This document shows positions 45,872 to 54,910 of a DNA stretch of 64,000 bases, one piece after another (position 1 is the stretch's first letter; every line of letters begins with the position of its first letter). The notes under the pieces were generated by a model. The model was not told where the DNA came from, did no database searches, and saw nothing but the letters and a program-made list of their open reading frames with translations. Source of the DNA: Siphonodentalium dalli (Eukaryota; Mollusca; Scaphopoda; Gadilida; Siphonodentaliidae); NCBI GenBank assembly GCA_032622095.1, contig CP136061.1, positions 264,338,077 to 264,402,076 on the forward strand, read 5' to 3'. The position numbers and the translations under genes were made by a program.

Positions 45872-46522
45872 ATGGAAGAATCTTTACTTTTCCAACATCC
45901 ATGTAATTTCTTTATCAGTGGGCCTAGTGGATCAGGTAAAACAGAATTTGTTAAAAAAGTTATTGAATTTAAACACGATTTATTCCAAACACCACCAAAG
46001 AAAATAGTTTGGTGTTACAAAGAATGGCAAGACACATACAATCGTATAAAAGAAATTGATAACGTTAAGTTTATCGATGGTATTCCAGACGATGATGAGG
46101 AAATTGTATCAGATAAATCATTTCCTCATCTTGTTGTTTTCGATGACATGATGGGGGAACAAGATGAAGACAAAATAATGCTTTGGTTTACTAGAAAAGG
46201 GCACCATCGAAATGCTTCAATAATTTACATTACTCAAAACATGTTCCAAAAATCAAAAAGTAGCAGAACTATAAGTTTGAATGCACACTACATGGTTTTA
46301 TTTCAAAGCGTTCGAGATAAAAATCAAATAAAAGTTTTGGCTCATCAAATGCAAACCAATCATTTGAAACAAGCATACGAAGATGCAACTTCAATAAATC
46401 ATGGATATATTTTAGTAGATTTTCATCCTAGAACAGAAAATTATTTGCGAATTAGAACTGATATTTTTCATAAATGGTTGACAGCTAATGACCGAGGGCC
46501 TGTCATTTATTCAAAAGTATAA
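45872..46522 (+). CDS. Packaging ATPase (FtsK/HerA type)
   Basis: 216 residues. The Walker A motif GPSGSGKT is at residues 17-24 and Walker B LVVFDDMM near 87-94, followed by an ITQN block near 129 that fits the sensor region. The length and motif layout match the genome-packaging ATPases of Polintons and adintoviruses. It would drive DNA into the capsid. No internal stops. Confidence 0.92.
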   Translation: MEESLLFQHPCNFFISGPSGSGKTEFVKKVIEFKHDLFQTPPKKIVWCYKEWQDTYNRIKEIDNVKFIDGIPDDDEEIVSDKSFPHLVVFDDMMGEQDEDKIMLWFTRKGHHRNASIIYITQNMFQKSKSSRTISLNAHYMVLFQSVRDKNQIKVLAHQMQTNHLKQAYEDATSINHGYILVDFHPRTENYLRIRTDIFHKWLTANDRGPVIYSKV

Positions 46523-46556
46523 ATTCAGCTGTTGTTACTTTTTTCATTTTAGAACC

Positions 46557-47144
46557 ATGTCGTCCACCGAGATGTTTAGTCATGATGAACTGTCACAAAT
46601 TATAAATTTCTTCACTTTTGCAGCTGAATTATTTCTTGAAAATGATTGGAAATTACCATCACAGACAAAAAAGTTTTTTCAGAGAAATAAAAATGTTCTT
46701 AAACAAATCTCTGATCGATCAACTGATATGGAAACAAAACGCAAATTAATTTTACAACGAGGTGGTAGTGGGTTTCTTGGAGGAGTTTTACTTAGAAGTC
46801 TTTTGAAAAATTCATTTGAACAAACTGGTAGACAATCTAAAAGTAAATCAAAGGTTTCTCCAAAACGTTCAAAGATTACTCGGAAGCAAACACAACAAAG
46901 AGGTAATCAAAAAGAATCTAAACGTAAAACAAAGCTTTCTCTAAATCATTCAAAGTTTACACCGATGCAAACTCAACAAAATCAACATTCTAAATTTACA
47001 CCTATACCTTCTCAACAGAACCCTCAACATCAACCGTTACAAAAAAAACCAGTTATTGATCTTGAATTTTCAAAATTTATGCCGTTGTCTGATGCATCGA
47101 AATCTGCATTCGAAGCTTTAGAATGGTTCAATCAGAAAAGATAA
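46557..47144 (+). CDS. Unknown basic virion-type protein with QRGG motif (195 aa)
   Basis: ATG 46557 follows the ATPase by 34 bases. The N-terminal 65 residues look helical. LILQRGGSGFLGGVLLRSLL near residue 70 is a Gly-Gly-containing hydrophobic stretch also found in a neighbouring protein (47201-47563). The rest is Lys/Gln/Ser-rich with repeated SKFTP motifs. Such Gly-Gly sites are typical of proteins cut by adenain-like proteases, but cleavage here is inferred. Confidence 0.65.
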   Translation: MSSTEMFSHDELSQIINFFTFAAELFLENDWKLPSQTKKFFQRNKNVLKQISDRSTDMETKRKLILQRGGSGFLGGVLLRSLLKNSFEQTGRQSKSKSKVSPKRSKITRKQTQQRGNQKESKRKTKLSLNHSKFTPMQTQQNQHSKFTPIPSQQNPQHQPLQKKPVIDLEFSKFMPLSDASKSAFEALEWFNQKR

Positions 47145-47200
47145 AAGATGAAACATATAATTTTTCTGCTCATTTTGAGACAACTACTTAGACTGTGAAG

Positions 47201-47563
47201 ATGCCTTCAAAAACTAAGAGCCGGAAACCACCGCTGATAAAAAAATATGGTGAGTTGATTGTTGCAATGAGTAAAGTTCCATCTGCATATAAAAAGAAAA
47301 TGATCAAAGATGCTCCGAAACAAGTGATGGATTGCATTTCAGAATGTTGTCAAAATCTTTTAAAAGGTAATGTAAAACTGAATGAAGCTCAGAACCGCAA
47401 GTTACATTCGAAGCGTAAACATATCAGATATCTTGCAGACAAGAACAAACCTTTGCAACAAAAGAAGAAAATTTTGAATCAAAAAGGTGGCTTTTTACCA
47501 TTATTATTTCTTGCTCCATTGATTAGCAAAACATTAGGTTCAGTTGTTAACAAAATATTTTGA
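47201..47563 (+). CDS. Small basic core-type protein with QKGGFLPLL motif (120 aa)
   Basis: I start it at ATG 47201; an upstream GTG is less likely. A Lys-rich body precedes NQKGGFLPLLFLAPLI near residue 98, a hydrophobic segment after a Gly-Gly pair. Similar small proteins occur in Polintons and adintoviruses and are thought to be DNA-condensing or membrane-active capsid components. The role here is by analogy. Confidence 0.65.
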   Translation: MPSKTKSRKPPLIKKYGELIVAMSKVPSAYKKKMIKDAPKQVMDCISECCQNLLKGNVKLNEAQNRKLHSKRKHIRYLADKNKPLQQKKKILNQKGGFLPLLFLAPLISKTLGSVVNKIF

Positions 47564-47585
47564 AAAACTAAATCTCAAAATAAAT

Positions 47586-47975
47586 ATGAAGAAAATGGTT
47601 ATTGTACCATTCAGAACGTTGGAAGATTTCAAACAATGGAAAATGTCAGAAATGAATAAACCTCAATTACCTCCTGATCCTGCAATTTCAAATGTTTCAG
47701 ATTCTTACAAAGAATTGAAATCAGTTTATGATAAAAATATTTCTGAATCAGAAAATTCACAGTTATTTGGAGAAAATTTGTACAAATTGAAAACTTCACA
47801 AAAATCTTTAAATTCAAAATTCAGTTTACCTGAACAAAAGTTATCTGAAAACTTTGGGAAAATGAGTGACCATATATTGGAAAGTGTGCCATCTAAATTT
47901 CGTGGTAAAGCACAACAAATTTTATCATTGTTGTCAACTAATCCTAAACTTAGATGGATGATCGTGGACAAATAA
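47586..47975 (+). CDS. Unknown Polinton protein (129 aa)
   Basis: ATG 47586, 22 bases after the previous stop. It is polar and mostly helical, with no recognised motif. It overlaps the next frame (47954) by 22 bases. Together with the next gene it sits just before the integrase, in the position of the PX-type conserved proteins of Polintons. Confidence 0.6.
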   Translation: MKKMVIVPFRTLEDFKQWKMSEMNKPQLPPDPAISNVSDSYKELKSVYDKNISESENSQLFGENLYKLKTSQKSLNSKFSLPEQKLSENFGKMSDHILESVPSKFRGKAQQILSLLSTNPKLRWMIVDK

Positions 47976-48292
47976 TTTATGGAACAGAAACAGTTACTGG
48001 ATCAAATATAATTGATTTGATAAACGATGTTGTTCGTCACCGAAAAGGGTTTGACCCAGTTGGTTATGAAACATTCCTACGTGTATTGGGGGAACTTAAT
48101 ATACCACAAGATTATGTAGGTAACAGGGATCGATGGTTGTGGATACAAAGACATTTAAAAGGTCACACTGGTGATGAGTTTCATACACCTCATGCAACTC
48201 CTAGTAGTGGCAAGTCAAGAAAACGTTCAGTTGATATTTTCACACCAGAAACGAGAAAATCTATTTTGAAAGGATGGTCCCCACTTACATAA
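47954..48292 (+). CDS. Conserved Polinton protein upstream of integrase (112 aa)
   Basis: The N-terminal 75 residues (IIYGTETVTGSNIIDLINDV) follow a pattern I have seen in proteins located before the integrase in Polinton-type elements. The C-terminal 30 residues are basic. It overlaps the integrase start by 19 bases, so the genes are tightly coupled. Function unknown. Confidence 0.6.
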   Translation: MDDRGQIIYGTETVTGSNIIDLINDVVRHRKGFDPVGYETFLRVLGELNIPQDYVGNRDRWLWIQRHLKGHTGDEFHTPHATPSSGKSRKRSVDIFTPETRKSILKGWSPLT

Positions 48293-49008
48293 AATTTGAC
48301 AAACTTCTAACTGAAATTTACTACAATCCAAAAGAAGTTGGTGGTTTCAGCGGAGCAAATCAACTTTTTAAAAATGCGAAAGAAACAAATAACAAAATTA
48401 AACTTTCAGATGTTAAAAAATGGTTACAATGGCAAAAAACATATACTTTGCACAAACCAATTGTTCGGAAATTTCGCAGACGTAAAACTATTGTTGCAGG
48501 AATTGATATTCAGTGGCAAGCTGATTTGGCAGATTTGCAAACTTTGCAAAAGCACAATGACAAATACAGATATTTACTTTGTGTTATTGATGTGTTCTCA
48601 AAATTTGCATGGGTTGAAAAAATTAAAGATAAAACTGGTAAAACTTTAGTTAAAACATTTCAGAAAATTCTCAAATCATCAAAACGAAAACCAGTTTCAT
48701 TTCAATCTGACAAAGGTTCAGAATTCAAAAATAAATTATTTTTACAATTTTTGAAATCTAAGAAAATTCATTTTTTCACAACAGAGAATCCAGAGACAAA
48801 AGCAAGTATAGTTGAACGTTTTCAACGGACATTGAAAACAAAGATGTGGAAATATTTTACACATAATCAAACTTTGAAATACGTTGATGTTTTGCACGAT
48901 TTTGTGAATTCTTACAACAAAAGTATTCATAGAAGTATTAAGATGGCACCAGTTTTAGTAACTCGAGAAAATGAAATTGAAGTTTCCAGAAATATTTATG
49001 GAAAGTAA
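48274..49008 (+). pseudogene. int: Retroviral-type integrase, catalytic part up to in-frame TAA
   Basis: 244 residues. The catalytic triad is visible: Asp in WQADLADL near residue 84, Asp in SDKGSEF near 147, and Glu in KASIVERFQ near 181. It inserts the linear element into host DNA with a short target duplication, as seen at both ends here. The frame stops at TAA 49006-49008, and the same phase continues with the C-terminal domain at 49027. The enzyme would be made without its chromodomain unless the stop is a base error. Confidence 0.88.
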
Positions 49009-49368
49009 AAAACCAAAAAAGATAAGATGTTGAAAGTTGGAGATTTTGTTAGAATAAATAAAACAAAGAGAACTTTTGATAAAGGATATCTTCCAAATTG
49101 GACAAAAGAAATTTTCAAAATTAGTAGAGTTTGTAAAAGTACACCATTAACTTACAAATTAGTAGATTTAGATGGTGAAAATATCGCAGGATCATTTTAT
49201 GGTAAAGAAATTCAACATATAAAAGATAATAAAGTTTACGAAATTGAATCAGTTGTTGGTAAACGTTCAAGAAAAGTTGCTGGTAAATCAGTTAGAGAAA
49301 TTAAAGTTCATTGGGCTGGTTATCCTAAAAAATTTGACAGTTGGATACCTGCCACAAATTTGGTATAA
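49009..49368 (+). pseudogene. int: Integrase C-terminal SH3-like and chromodomain part
   Basis: The same phase as the catalytic part; first Met at 49027. LKVGDFVRINKTKRTFDKGY is the SH3-like DNA-binding segment. YEIESVVGKRS followed by HWAGYPKKFDSWIP is a chromodomain, which would target chromatin. It is cut off from the catalytic part by the TAA at 49006-49008. Confidence 0.85.
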
Positions 49369-49378
49369 AACTTTTAAC

Positions 49379-49642
49379 ATGTCTCAAAATGGTTCAGTTG
49401 GTCTGGATGCTCCATCACAATTTCAAATCTGTGGAGAAAAAATTGCAAAAAATCAAGTAACATATTTTACACAAATTATTATAATTGTTGGTATAATCGC
49501 TACAGCAATTGTTCATTTAAGTTTACAAAGTGAAAATAACGAACTGTGGTTAATTTTACTCAGTAGTTCTTTGGGGTACATTTTACCAACACCGCGTTTG
49601 AAATATTTGAAAAATCAGTCGACAGAAAGTTTGAAAGTATGA
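49379..49642 (+). CDS. Small two-span membrane protein (87 aa)
   Basis: ATG 49379. Two hydrophobic segments, around residues 30-50 (IIIIVGIIATAIVHLSL) and 55-75 (LWLILLSSSLGYILPTP), suggest a hairpin membrane protein. A protein of this kind sits between integrase and penton in related elements. The stop overlaps the start of the next gene (ATGA). Confidence 0.65.
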   Translation: MSQNGSVGLDAPSQFQICGEKIAKNQVTYFTQIIIIVGIIATAIVHLSLQSENNELWLILLSSSLGYILPTPRLKYLKNQSTESLKV

Positions 49643-50490
49643 ATCCTTTCTACATTACAATTCCGAGCGACAGTTCGATGGTAATGTATCCAAACAATAC
49701 TCAATGTTGTTTTACTGTACAATTACCAAAACCAGTTCAAATTGATAAAGAAAAATGGGAAGTTGCATTAGTCGAACTGATTACACCTTCAGAAACATAC
49801 AATGTTACAGAGGATTCGTGTAAATTCAATTTGATTACAACTGATGCAATATTACTGTCTATTCTTCAAAATCGTTTTGAAGAAAAGATATTTAGGAGAC
49901 CTGATGGCGTTCATGCACTTGAATTACAGATACAAAAAGGTTCGTATACCTCTGCGTCAGATTTACTTGATACAATGCAAGATGAAATTGATGAAACACT
50001 TGGAGAAACAATGCAAAAAGAATACGGATTTCACATCGGGTACTCAAAAGCTACAAAACGTGTGAAAATTATTCGCAAGAGTTTAAGTAACACAAAACTA
50101 GGAATTGAATTACCACAATGTCTTTTGCACAAGTTGGGTTACAAAACTGAAAACGCTTCTGAAGATTTTTTTTCAAATAATAGATTTCCGTTCGGTGTAG
50201 ATTTGAATGTTGGTCATAATCTAATGTTTGTTTATTCTGATATTGCCGAATTCACATTTGTTGGAAATGTTGAAGTACAAATTTTACGAGTTGTTTCTTT
50301 CAAAAGTAAAAGAGATATCGACGGATTACATGTAAAACATGAATTTTTAAATTTACATTATGTTCCAGTTTCAAAGTCATACTTTGACAAAATTAGTGTA
50401 AATATAAGTGGCGACACAGGAAAATCAATTCAGTTTATTGGTGGTAAGTCTTTGGTGAAGCTACATTTCAGAAAACGAGAGGAGTTCTAA
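49639..50490 (+). CDS. Minor capsid (penton-like) protein
   Basis: 283 residues without stops. The N-terminal pattern (MNPFYITIPSDSSMVMYPNN, then a beta-rich stretch with WEVALVEL) and the size fit the penton protein of Polintons and adintoviruses, a single jelly-roll protein at capsid vertices. It precedes the hexon-like gene by one small gene, as usual in the group. The assignment rests on the N-terminus, size and position. Confidence 0.8.
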   Translation: MNPFYITIPSDSSMVMYPNNTQCCFTVQLPKPVQIDKEKWEVALVELITPSETYNVTEDSCKFNLITTDAILLSILQNRFEEKIFRRPDGVHALELQIQKGSYTSASDLLDTMQDEIDETLGETMQKEYGFHIGYSKATKRVKIIRKSLSNTKLGIELPQCLLHKLGYKTENASEDFFSNNRFPFGVDLNVGHNLMFVYSDIAEFTFVGNVEVQILRVVSFKSKRDIDGLHVKHEFLNLHYVPVSKSYFDKISVNISGDTGKSIQFIGGKSLVKLHFRKREEF

Positions 50491-50496
50491 AAAACA

Positions 50497-50871
50497 ATGT
50501 TCCCCGTGTATAGAGGCGTACCGCGGCAATATGGTAACGGTATTGGTTCAATTTTCAAATCAGTTATGAGATCTGCTATACCATTTCTAAAACCGCTTGG
50601 TCGGACAGCTTTACAACTTGCGAAAAAACACACTTTTGGTGTTGCAGATGAAATTATTAATCAAGGTAAAAGTCCGAAAGAAGCGTTGATGTCTGAAGGT
50701 AAAAAAGCTTTAAAATCTTTTGGCACACAAGCTAAAAATCAAATTTTGAACTCGAGACAAAAACCTAGAAAAAGAGTAGCGACTTCAAAAATGAATCATT
50801 CAGCTGTCAAACGCCGAAAAAGTCAGTCGAAAAAACATCCTAGCAGTCGAGCTCTTGATATTTTTGATTAA
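50497..50871 (+). CDS. Virion maturation/core protein (adenovirus pVI/pX-like)
   Basis: 124 residues. The N-terminal part is amphipathic and glycine-containing (RQYGNGIGSIFKSVMRSAIP, then FLKPLGRTAL), and the C-terminal half is very basic (KRRKSQSKKHPSSR). This layout is that of the minor capsid/core proteins processed by adenain-like proteases. It lies between penton and hexon genes, six bases after one and two bases before the other. Confidence 0.7.
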   Translation: MFPVYRGVPRQYGNGIGSIFKSVMRSAIPFLKPLGRTALQLAKKHTFGVADEIINQGKSPKEALMSEGKKALKSFGTQAKNQILNSRQKPRKRVATSKMNHSAVKRRKSQSKKHPSSRALDIFD

Positions 50872-50873
50872 TC

Positions 50874-52178
50874 ATGGCACAAATGGTAAATGGATCATGC
50901 GAATGCAATACATCGGAACTTGATATAACACATGTTCCACCAACGGTGGCTACAATGTCAGAATCGCAGTGGATCGAAAATCATCCTATTGCACCGCTGA
51001 ATAATTCTGCTCCGATAGAGTTTGTCATACAATCTCAAACCGAAAAGTGGACAGATATTAATCAATCTTATCTTTATGTGAAATTCAAAATTACAAAAAA
51101 AGATGGAACTAATTTGGTAGATGCTACGGAATTAGCACCTGTTAACAATTTCTTTCATAGCATGTTCAGCAGTATCGATGTTTACTTGAACAACAAATTG
51201 ATAACTTCGAATACTGACACCTACCCATACCGAGCATATTTCGAAAATCTGTTGGGATACTCTCAAGAATATAAAGATAATCAATTAGCAAATTTAGAAA
51301 TGTGGTATGGCGATACAGCAGAACAATTTGAAGAGAGCACCAAAGGTGGTGCTAATGCTGGATTAACTTCTAGAGAAAGTTTGATCACTGGTAGTAAATT
51401 TGTTGAACTATGCGGACGCTTACACACTGATCTGTTTCTTCAAGAAAAATATTTACCAAATGGAATTGAAATTCGTATCAGATTAAACAGATCACCATCA
51501 AAATTTTGCCTCATTGGCTCCGAGGTTGGACAAATTGTTTTCGAATCAGCAGTGTTCCATGTCAGAACAGTTAGTCTCTTTCCAGTGGTCTCAAATAAAT
51601 TAAATCAAGAAATTGTCCAGTCAAAAATGAAACTACCTATCAGACGAGTAGAAATAAAAACTTTCACAATTAGTACTGGACTTAGATCAAAAATTGAAGA
51701 CCACTTATTTCAAGGACAATTATCAAAGAGACTTTTTATTGCGTTGGTCGAAAATAAAGATATGAATGGAGATTTGGGTACCAATCCATTCCACTTCAAA
51801 CATTTCAGTTTGAATAAATTGGAAGTTAGTCAAGACGGTCATACAATACATAACCGTCCATTCGAACCAAACTTCGCAACAAAACAATGTCTCAGATCAT
51901 ATTTATCTTTGTATCAATCTTTAGGAATGTTTGGTGTTAACAAATCAATTGGCATTAATTTAAAAGAATATATGAATGGTTATTGTTTGTGGGGTTTCGA
52001 CTTGACACCAGACCAAGGAAGCGACGAGGGACATCTACATCCTATAAAGACAGGGAACCTGCGTTTGGAGCTTCAGTTCTTGACAGCTCTCACTACAGCC
52101 GTCAACGTTTTGGTGTATGCTGAATTCGACAGTGAAATAGAGATCACAGCTTTGAGAGAAGTGCTTACTGACTATTAG
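50874..52178 (+). CDS. Major capsid (hexon-like) protein
   Basis: 434 residues without stops. Beta-rich, with conserved blocks such as PIEFVIQSQTEKWTDINQSY and NNFFHSMFSSIDVYLNNKL that I associate with the double-jelly-roll major capsid protein of Polintons and adintoviruses. It follows the penton and core genes and precedes the protease. It would form the capsid faces. Confidence 0.88.
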   Translation: MAQMVNGSCECNTSELDITHVPPTVATMSESQWIENHPIAPLNNSAPIEFVIQSQTEKWTDINQSYLYVKFKITKKDGTNLVDATELAPVNNFFHSMFSSIDVYLNNKLITSNTDTYPYRAYFENLLGYSQEYKDNQLANLEMWYGDTAEQFEESTKGGANAGLTSRESLITGSKFVELCGRLHTDLFLQEKYLPNGIEIRIRLNRSPSKFCLIGSEVGQIVFESAVFHVRTVSLFPVVSNKLNQEIVQSKMKLPIRRVEIKTFTISTGLRSKIEDHLFQGQLSKRLFIALVENKDMNGDLGTNPFHFKHFSLNKLEVSQDGHTIHNRPFEPNFATKQCLRSYLSLYQSLGMFGVNKSIGINLKEYMNGYCLWGFDLTPDQGSDEGHLHPIKTGNLRLELQFLTALTTAVNVLVYAEFDSEIEITALREVLTDY

Positions 52179-52179
52179 G

Positions 52180-52467
52180 ATGGAGTTCACAACACAGCTA
52201 TGGAACTACTATGAAGACTACCAACGTTCACAACACGTTGCTCCGAGATTAAAACTGATCTTGGACACACTCAACAACGCTACGATTGAAGAACTACAAG
52301 AAATTATTCGCAAGGAAGTGTCAGCAAACTGTGAAGGATGTAAAATAGAACATCCTAGTCAACGTGAACATGTTCTGTGTTTGTTCTCTACAACTGATGA
52401 TTGGACAAACCAGTTTATCGACTTAGCACTGATTAAACTTGACATATACAATGTTATGGAAAGATAG
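52180..52467 (+). CDS. Unknown small late protein (95 aa)
   Basis: ATG follows the hexon stop by one base. Cys and His residues in CEGCKIEHPSQREHVLC could bind a zinc ion. No family recognised; the tight spacing puts it in the late block. Confidence 0.6.
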   Translation: MEFTTQLWNYYEDYQRSQHVAPRLKLILDTLNNATIEELQEIIRKEVSANCEGCKIEHPSQREHVLCLFSTTDDWTNQFIDLALIKLDIYNVMER

Positions 52468-52479
52468 TTCCCGAAGCGG

Positions 52480-52638
52480 ATGGAGTTAAACCCACACTGC
52501 AAGGAGAAGTTCGAAGCATACCTTATGTGGGATCATTTGAGAAACAGTTTGGAGCTCAACCGCAAAATATTCGACGCAGAGTGGACTCTGATGTGGTCAC
52601 AGCAAGTCAAAGAGAATTACAACAATGCAGACAGCTGA
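52480..52638 (+). CDS. Small unassigned late frame (52 aa)
   Basis: An ATG frame of 52 codons, rich in Trp, Asn and Glu and helical in pattern, fills the gap between the previous gene and the protease. It overlaps the protease start by 14 bases, like other junctions in this block. That makes a real gene plausible, but there is no family match. Confidence 0.45.
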   Translation: MELNPHCKEKFEAYLMWDHLRNSLELNRKIFDAEWTLMWSQQVKENYNNADS

Positions 52639-53098
52639 ACTTCAATATATTCTGGACAATTCCTGGTTGTGTAAACTTAACACATATGTTTGTGCTAGGG
52701 ATCTGTTACCAGAGAAGAAACCACAACATATTCAAGCATATATTGTGAACACGCACTCATCGGATCAGCCAGGAGAACACTGGACCTTGATGTTATTCAA
52801 GGGAAGATCAGCTGTATACTTCGACTCATTTGGACTACCACCACCGAGACGATATATGTTATCATTCATAAAAAGGAACTCATCAGCATGGACTATGAAT
52901 ACAACACGATATCAACATCGTGCGACAAATGTGTGTGGATTATATTGTATATTCGCACTCCACCACATGATGAAAGGAAAGAGGATGAAAAGATTATTCA
53001 ATTCTCGGGATTTCTTCAAGAATGACAGAACAATAGTTCGATGGTTTGGAAAGCACTATGGTCGATTATACAGAAAAGCAAAATTGCTGTTGAATTAA
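52625..53098 (+). CDS. Adenain-type cysteine protease
   Basis: 157 residues. The catalytic residues of the adenovirus protease family are visible in order and spacing: His52 (GEHW), Asp67 (YFDSFG), Gln97 and Cys104 (NVCGLYC). It is a little shorter than adenovirus adenain. It would cut capsid precursors such as the Gly-Gly-containing proteins. It is the last gene of the block. Confidence 0.9.
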   Translation: MQTAELQYILDNSWLCKLNTYVCARDLLPEKKPQHIQAYIVNTHSSDQPGEHWTLMLFKGRSAVYFDSFGLPPPRRYMLSFIKRNSSAWTMNTTRYQHRATNVCGLYCIFALHHMMKGKRMKRLFNSRDFFKNDRTIVRWFGKHYGRLYRKAKLLLN

Positions 53099-53371
53099 AC
53101 TTCACCAGGACATCGACGGCTGATATACATACAACGCAAAGAAGACGACGACCAGATAACAACGAATGTGTCAACAACTCCACAAAATAGACTCTTTTGT
53201 TATTGATTCAGCGTAGGATGTTGTAGGATGTTGTAGGATGTTCAATTAAGTTTCTTCAAATCTGAGACCTTGTTTTGTACATAAATTATTGTTCTTTGTT
53301 AATATTATTGATGTATAATAATATATTATTGTTCATTGTTCTTGTTCTTGTTTTTGAAAAATAAATGATAA
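53099..53371. other. 3' end of the Polinton late block
   Basis: Non-coding, with three GTAGGATGTT repeats near 53214-53242 and AATAAA at 53360-53365. There is no histone-type stem-loop here, in contrast to the left-end genes. Confidence 0.6.
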
Positions 53372-53809
53372 ATTTCAACAAAATCGTTTTCACTGTAGGA
53401 TCCCCACCAATTGATTCTGTTCGTGTCGATGTGCCATCTCTGGTCAGAATTATACAAACTTTTAAATAAGTAATGAAAAAATGTCTAAGTCCATTTTAAT
53501 TTTTTCGATCAGAAATATCACATCAATGACAGGAATATCTATCCTCAGGTGGCAACTATGGCCCAGTACCCCCCAGAGATGGCCACTATGGCCCAGTACC
53601 CCCCACAGATGGCCACTATGGCCCAGTACCCCCCAGAGATGGCCACTATGGCCCAGTACCCCCCAGAGATGGCCACTGTGGCCCAGTACCCCCCAGAGAT
53701 GGCCACTATGGCCCAGTACCCCCCAGAGATAGCCACTATGGCCCAGTACCCCCCAGATGCTGGCACTATGGCCCAGTACTGGGCCATAGTGCCAGCATCT
53801 GGGGGATAC
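53372..53809. repeat. Right Polinton terminal repeat with satellite and palindrome
   Basis: About 175 bp of unique sequence (reverse complement of about 36840-37015), then seven 30-bp units (from 53551), then the same 46-bp palindrome (53755-53800) and a few bases to the end. The outer four units present on the left end are missing here. Confidence 0.88.
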
Positions 53810-53814
53810 GTCAG
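53810..53814. repeat. Right copy of Polinton target duplication GTCAG
   Basis: Identical to 36486-36490 and in the same codon phase of the interrupted minus-strand gene. Confidence 0.7.
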
Positions 53815-54430
53815 AGATCAATCTTCTTACGATAAGAGCTGCCATGTACAAAATCGACTTTTGTGAAAGGAATTGTGGATCCAAAGCATCTGCACTACTG
53901 GACGACAACTGCAGTTCCTTGAGCATAGCCCTGGTGTTTGCCGCGACATTGATGGCATTTTGTATATTAAGGGATTTACTGATCACGAGTTCAGGTTTAG
54001 TCCGTGATTGCTCAATAAAACATACTTTGTCAGAGTAATGCTTTTCAATCTTTTCCTTCAGTTTATGTTTAGTGTAGGCCGTGCTACACTTTGGTTTGCA
54101 TATTTGTCGTAATGTTTCCAAGAACTTTGAGAGTAGATGACCCATATCATATGTGACACCTTTTTCTAAGTCCGGGACAATATCACTCATCAAATGTTCC
54201 AGTGCGACATCGTGTGGGGTAATCGTGCTACTGGAGTTGGTGGTCTCTAGCAGATATTTACTATGACACAACCTGTGATATCTTGCCTCAAGTGCTATCA
54301 ACTTCGAAAAGTCACACCCAACACACCGTAGCATCGTGTCATCCCCCTTTTGCTTCGCACAACGTTCGATGGTTTCGCAAAATGTAAATGTACTGACCCG
54401 AACTAATGCCTTTACTCCCAAGTAATACAT
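53810..54430 (-). pseudogene. Transposase-like protein, segment before the Polinton
   Basis: About 207 residues upstream (in gene order) of the Polinton insertion. ALEARYHRLCHSKYL near residue 47 is a typical zinc-binding block of this multicopy invertebrate family. The open frame runs on into the Polinton repeats, but that part is not original. It is out of frame with 54412-54804. Confidence 0.68.
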
Positions 54431-54804
54431 CTAGTTCTGAAGTCGAAATATTCTCTTGTAACTTTTGGATTTGTCTGATAAACAGTCGTGGGTGTGGGAT
54501 TTTTGACTAATCTGAGATTCGAAGAACTTGTGAAACTGGAGAAACAACTCTTATGCCAACTTATGTTGAGATCTTTAAGGTCAATTCCATATTCTTCACG
54601 GAATGTCGATAACCACGCTGGTAAGTCAGACACTGATGATGATCGACGAATATCCAGAGCAACTGAAAACGATTCCAAACCAGAATCGGAAGCTTTCCGC
54701 AGATTCTCATCTTTTAATTTCTGACATATTAAACACCGTTTGAAATTCAACGAAAGTTTACACTTTTTGGCAACGGGTATTAATTTGAGAGGACTCGTCT
54801 CCAT
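54412..54804 (-). pseudogene. Transposase-like protein, N-terminal segment
   Basis: 130 residues starting at ATG 54804. CLICQKL (C-x2-C) near residue 21 pairs with HKSCF (H-x2-C) near residue 84, suggesting an N-terminal zinc-binding domain. The frame stops at 54412, and the protein continues in another phase from 54430. This may be a frameshift or, less likely, a lost intron. Confidence 0.65.
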
Positions 54805-54910
54805 TTCAATTGAATCACTGTAATCTCCAGTTACATGCAGCGAATTATTACGGTTTGATACCAGGAATTGTCCGGAGAATTACAAAGCGGGCAGTATCAG
54901 GTAGAAAACA

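Larger units (their letters stand above)
36491..53809 (+). mobile_element. Polinton/Maverick (adintovirus-like) element, 17.3 kb
   Basis: The element lies in the transposase-like gene of the surrounding DNA transposon. It has terminal inverted repeats made of 30-bp units plus about 175 bp of unique sequence, and the hallmark gene set: protein-primed PolB, packaging ATPase, retroviral-type integrase, penton-like and hexon-like capsid proteins and adenain-type protease. The gene order and small proteins fit the adintovirus group of animal genomes. PolB, integrase and an OTU-like gene each have an in-frame stop; the capsid block is intact by reading frame. Confidence 0.95.
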
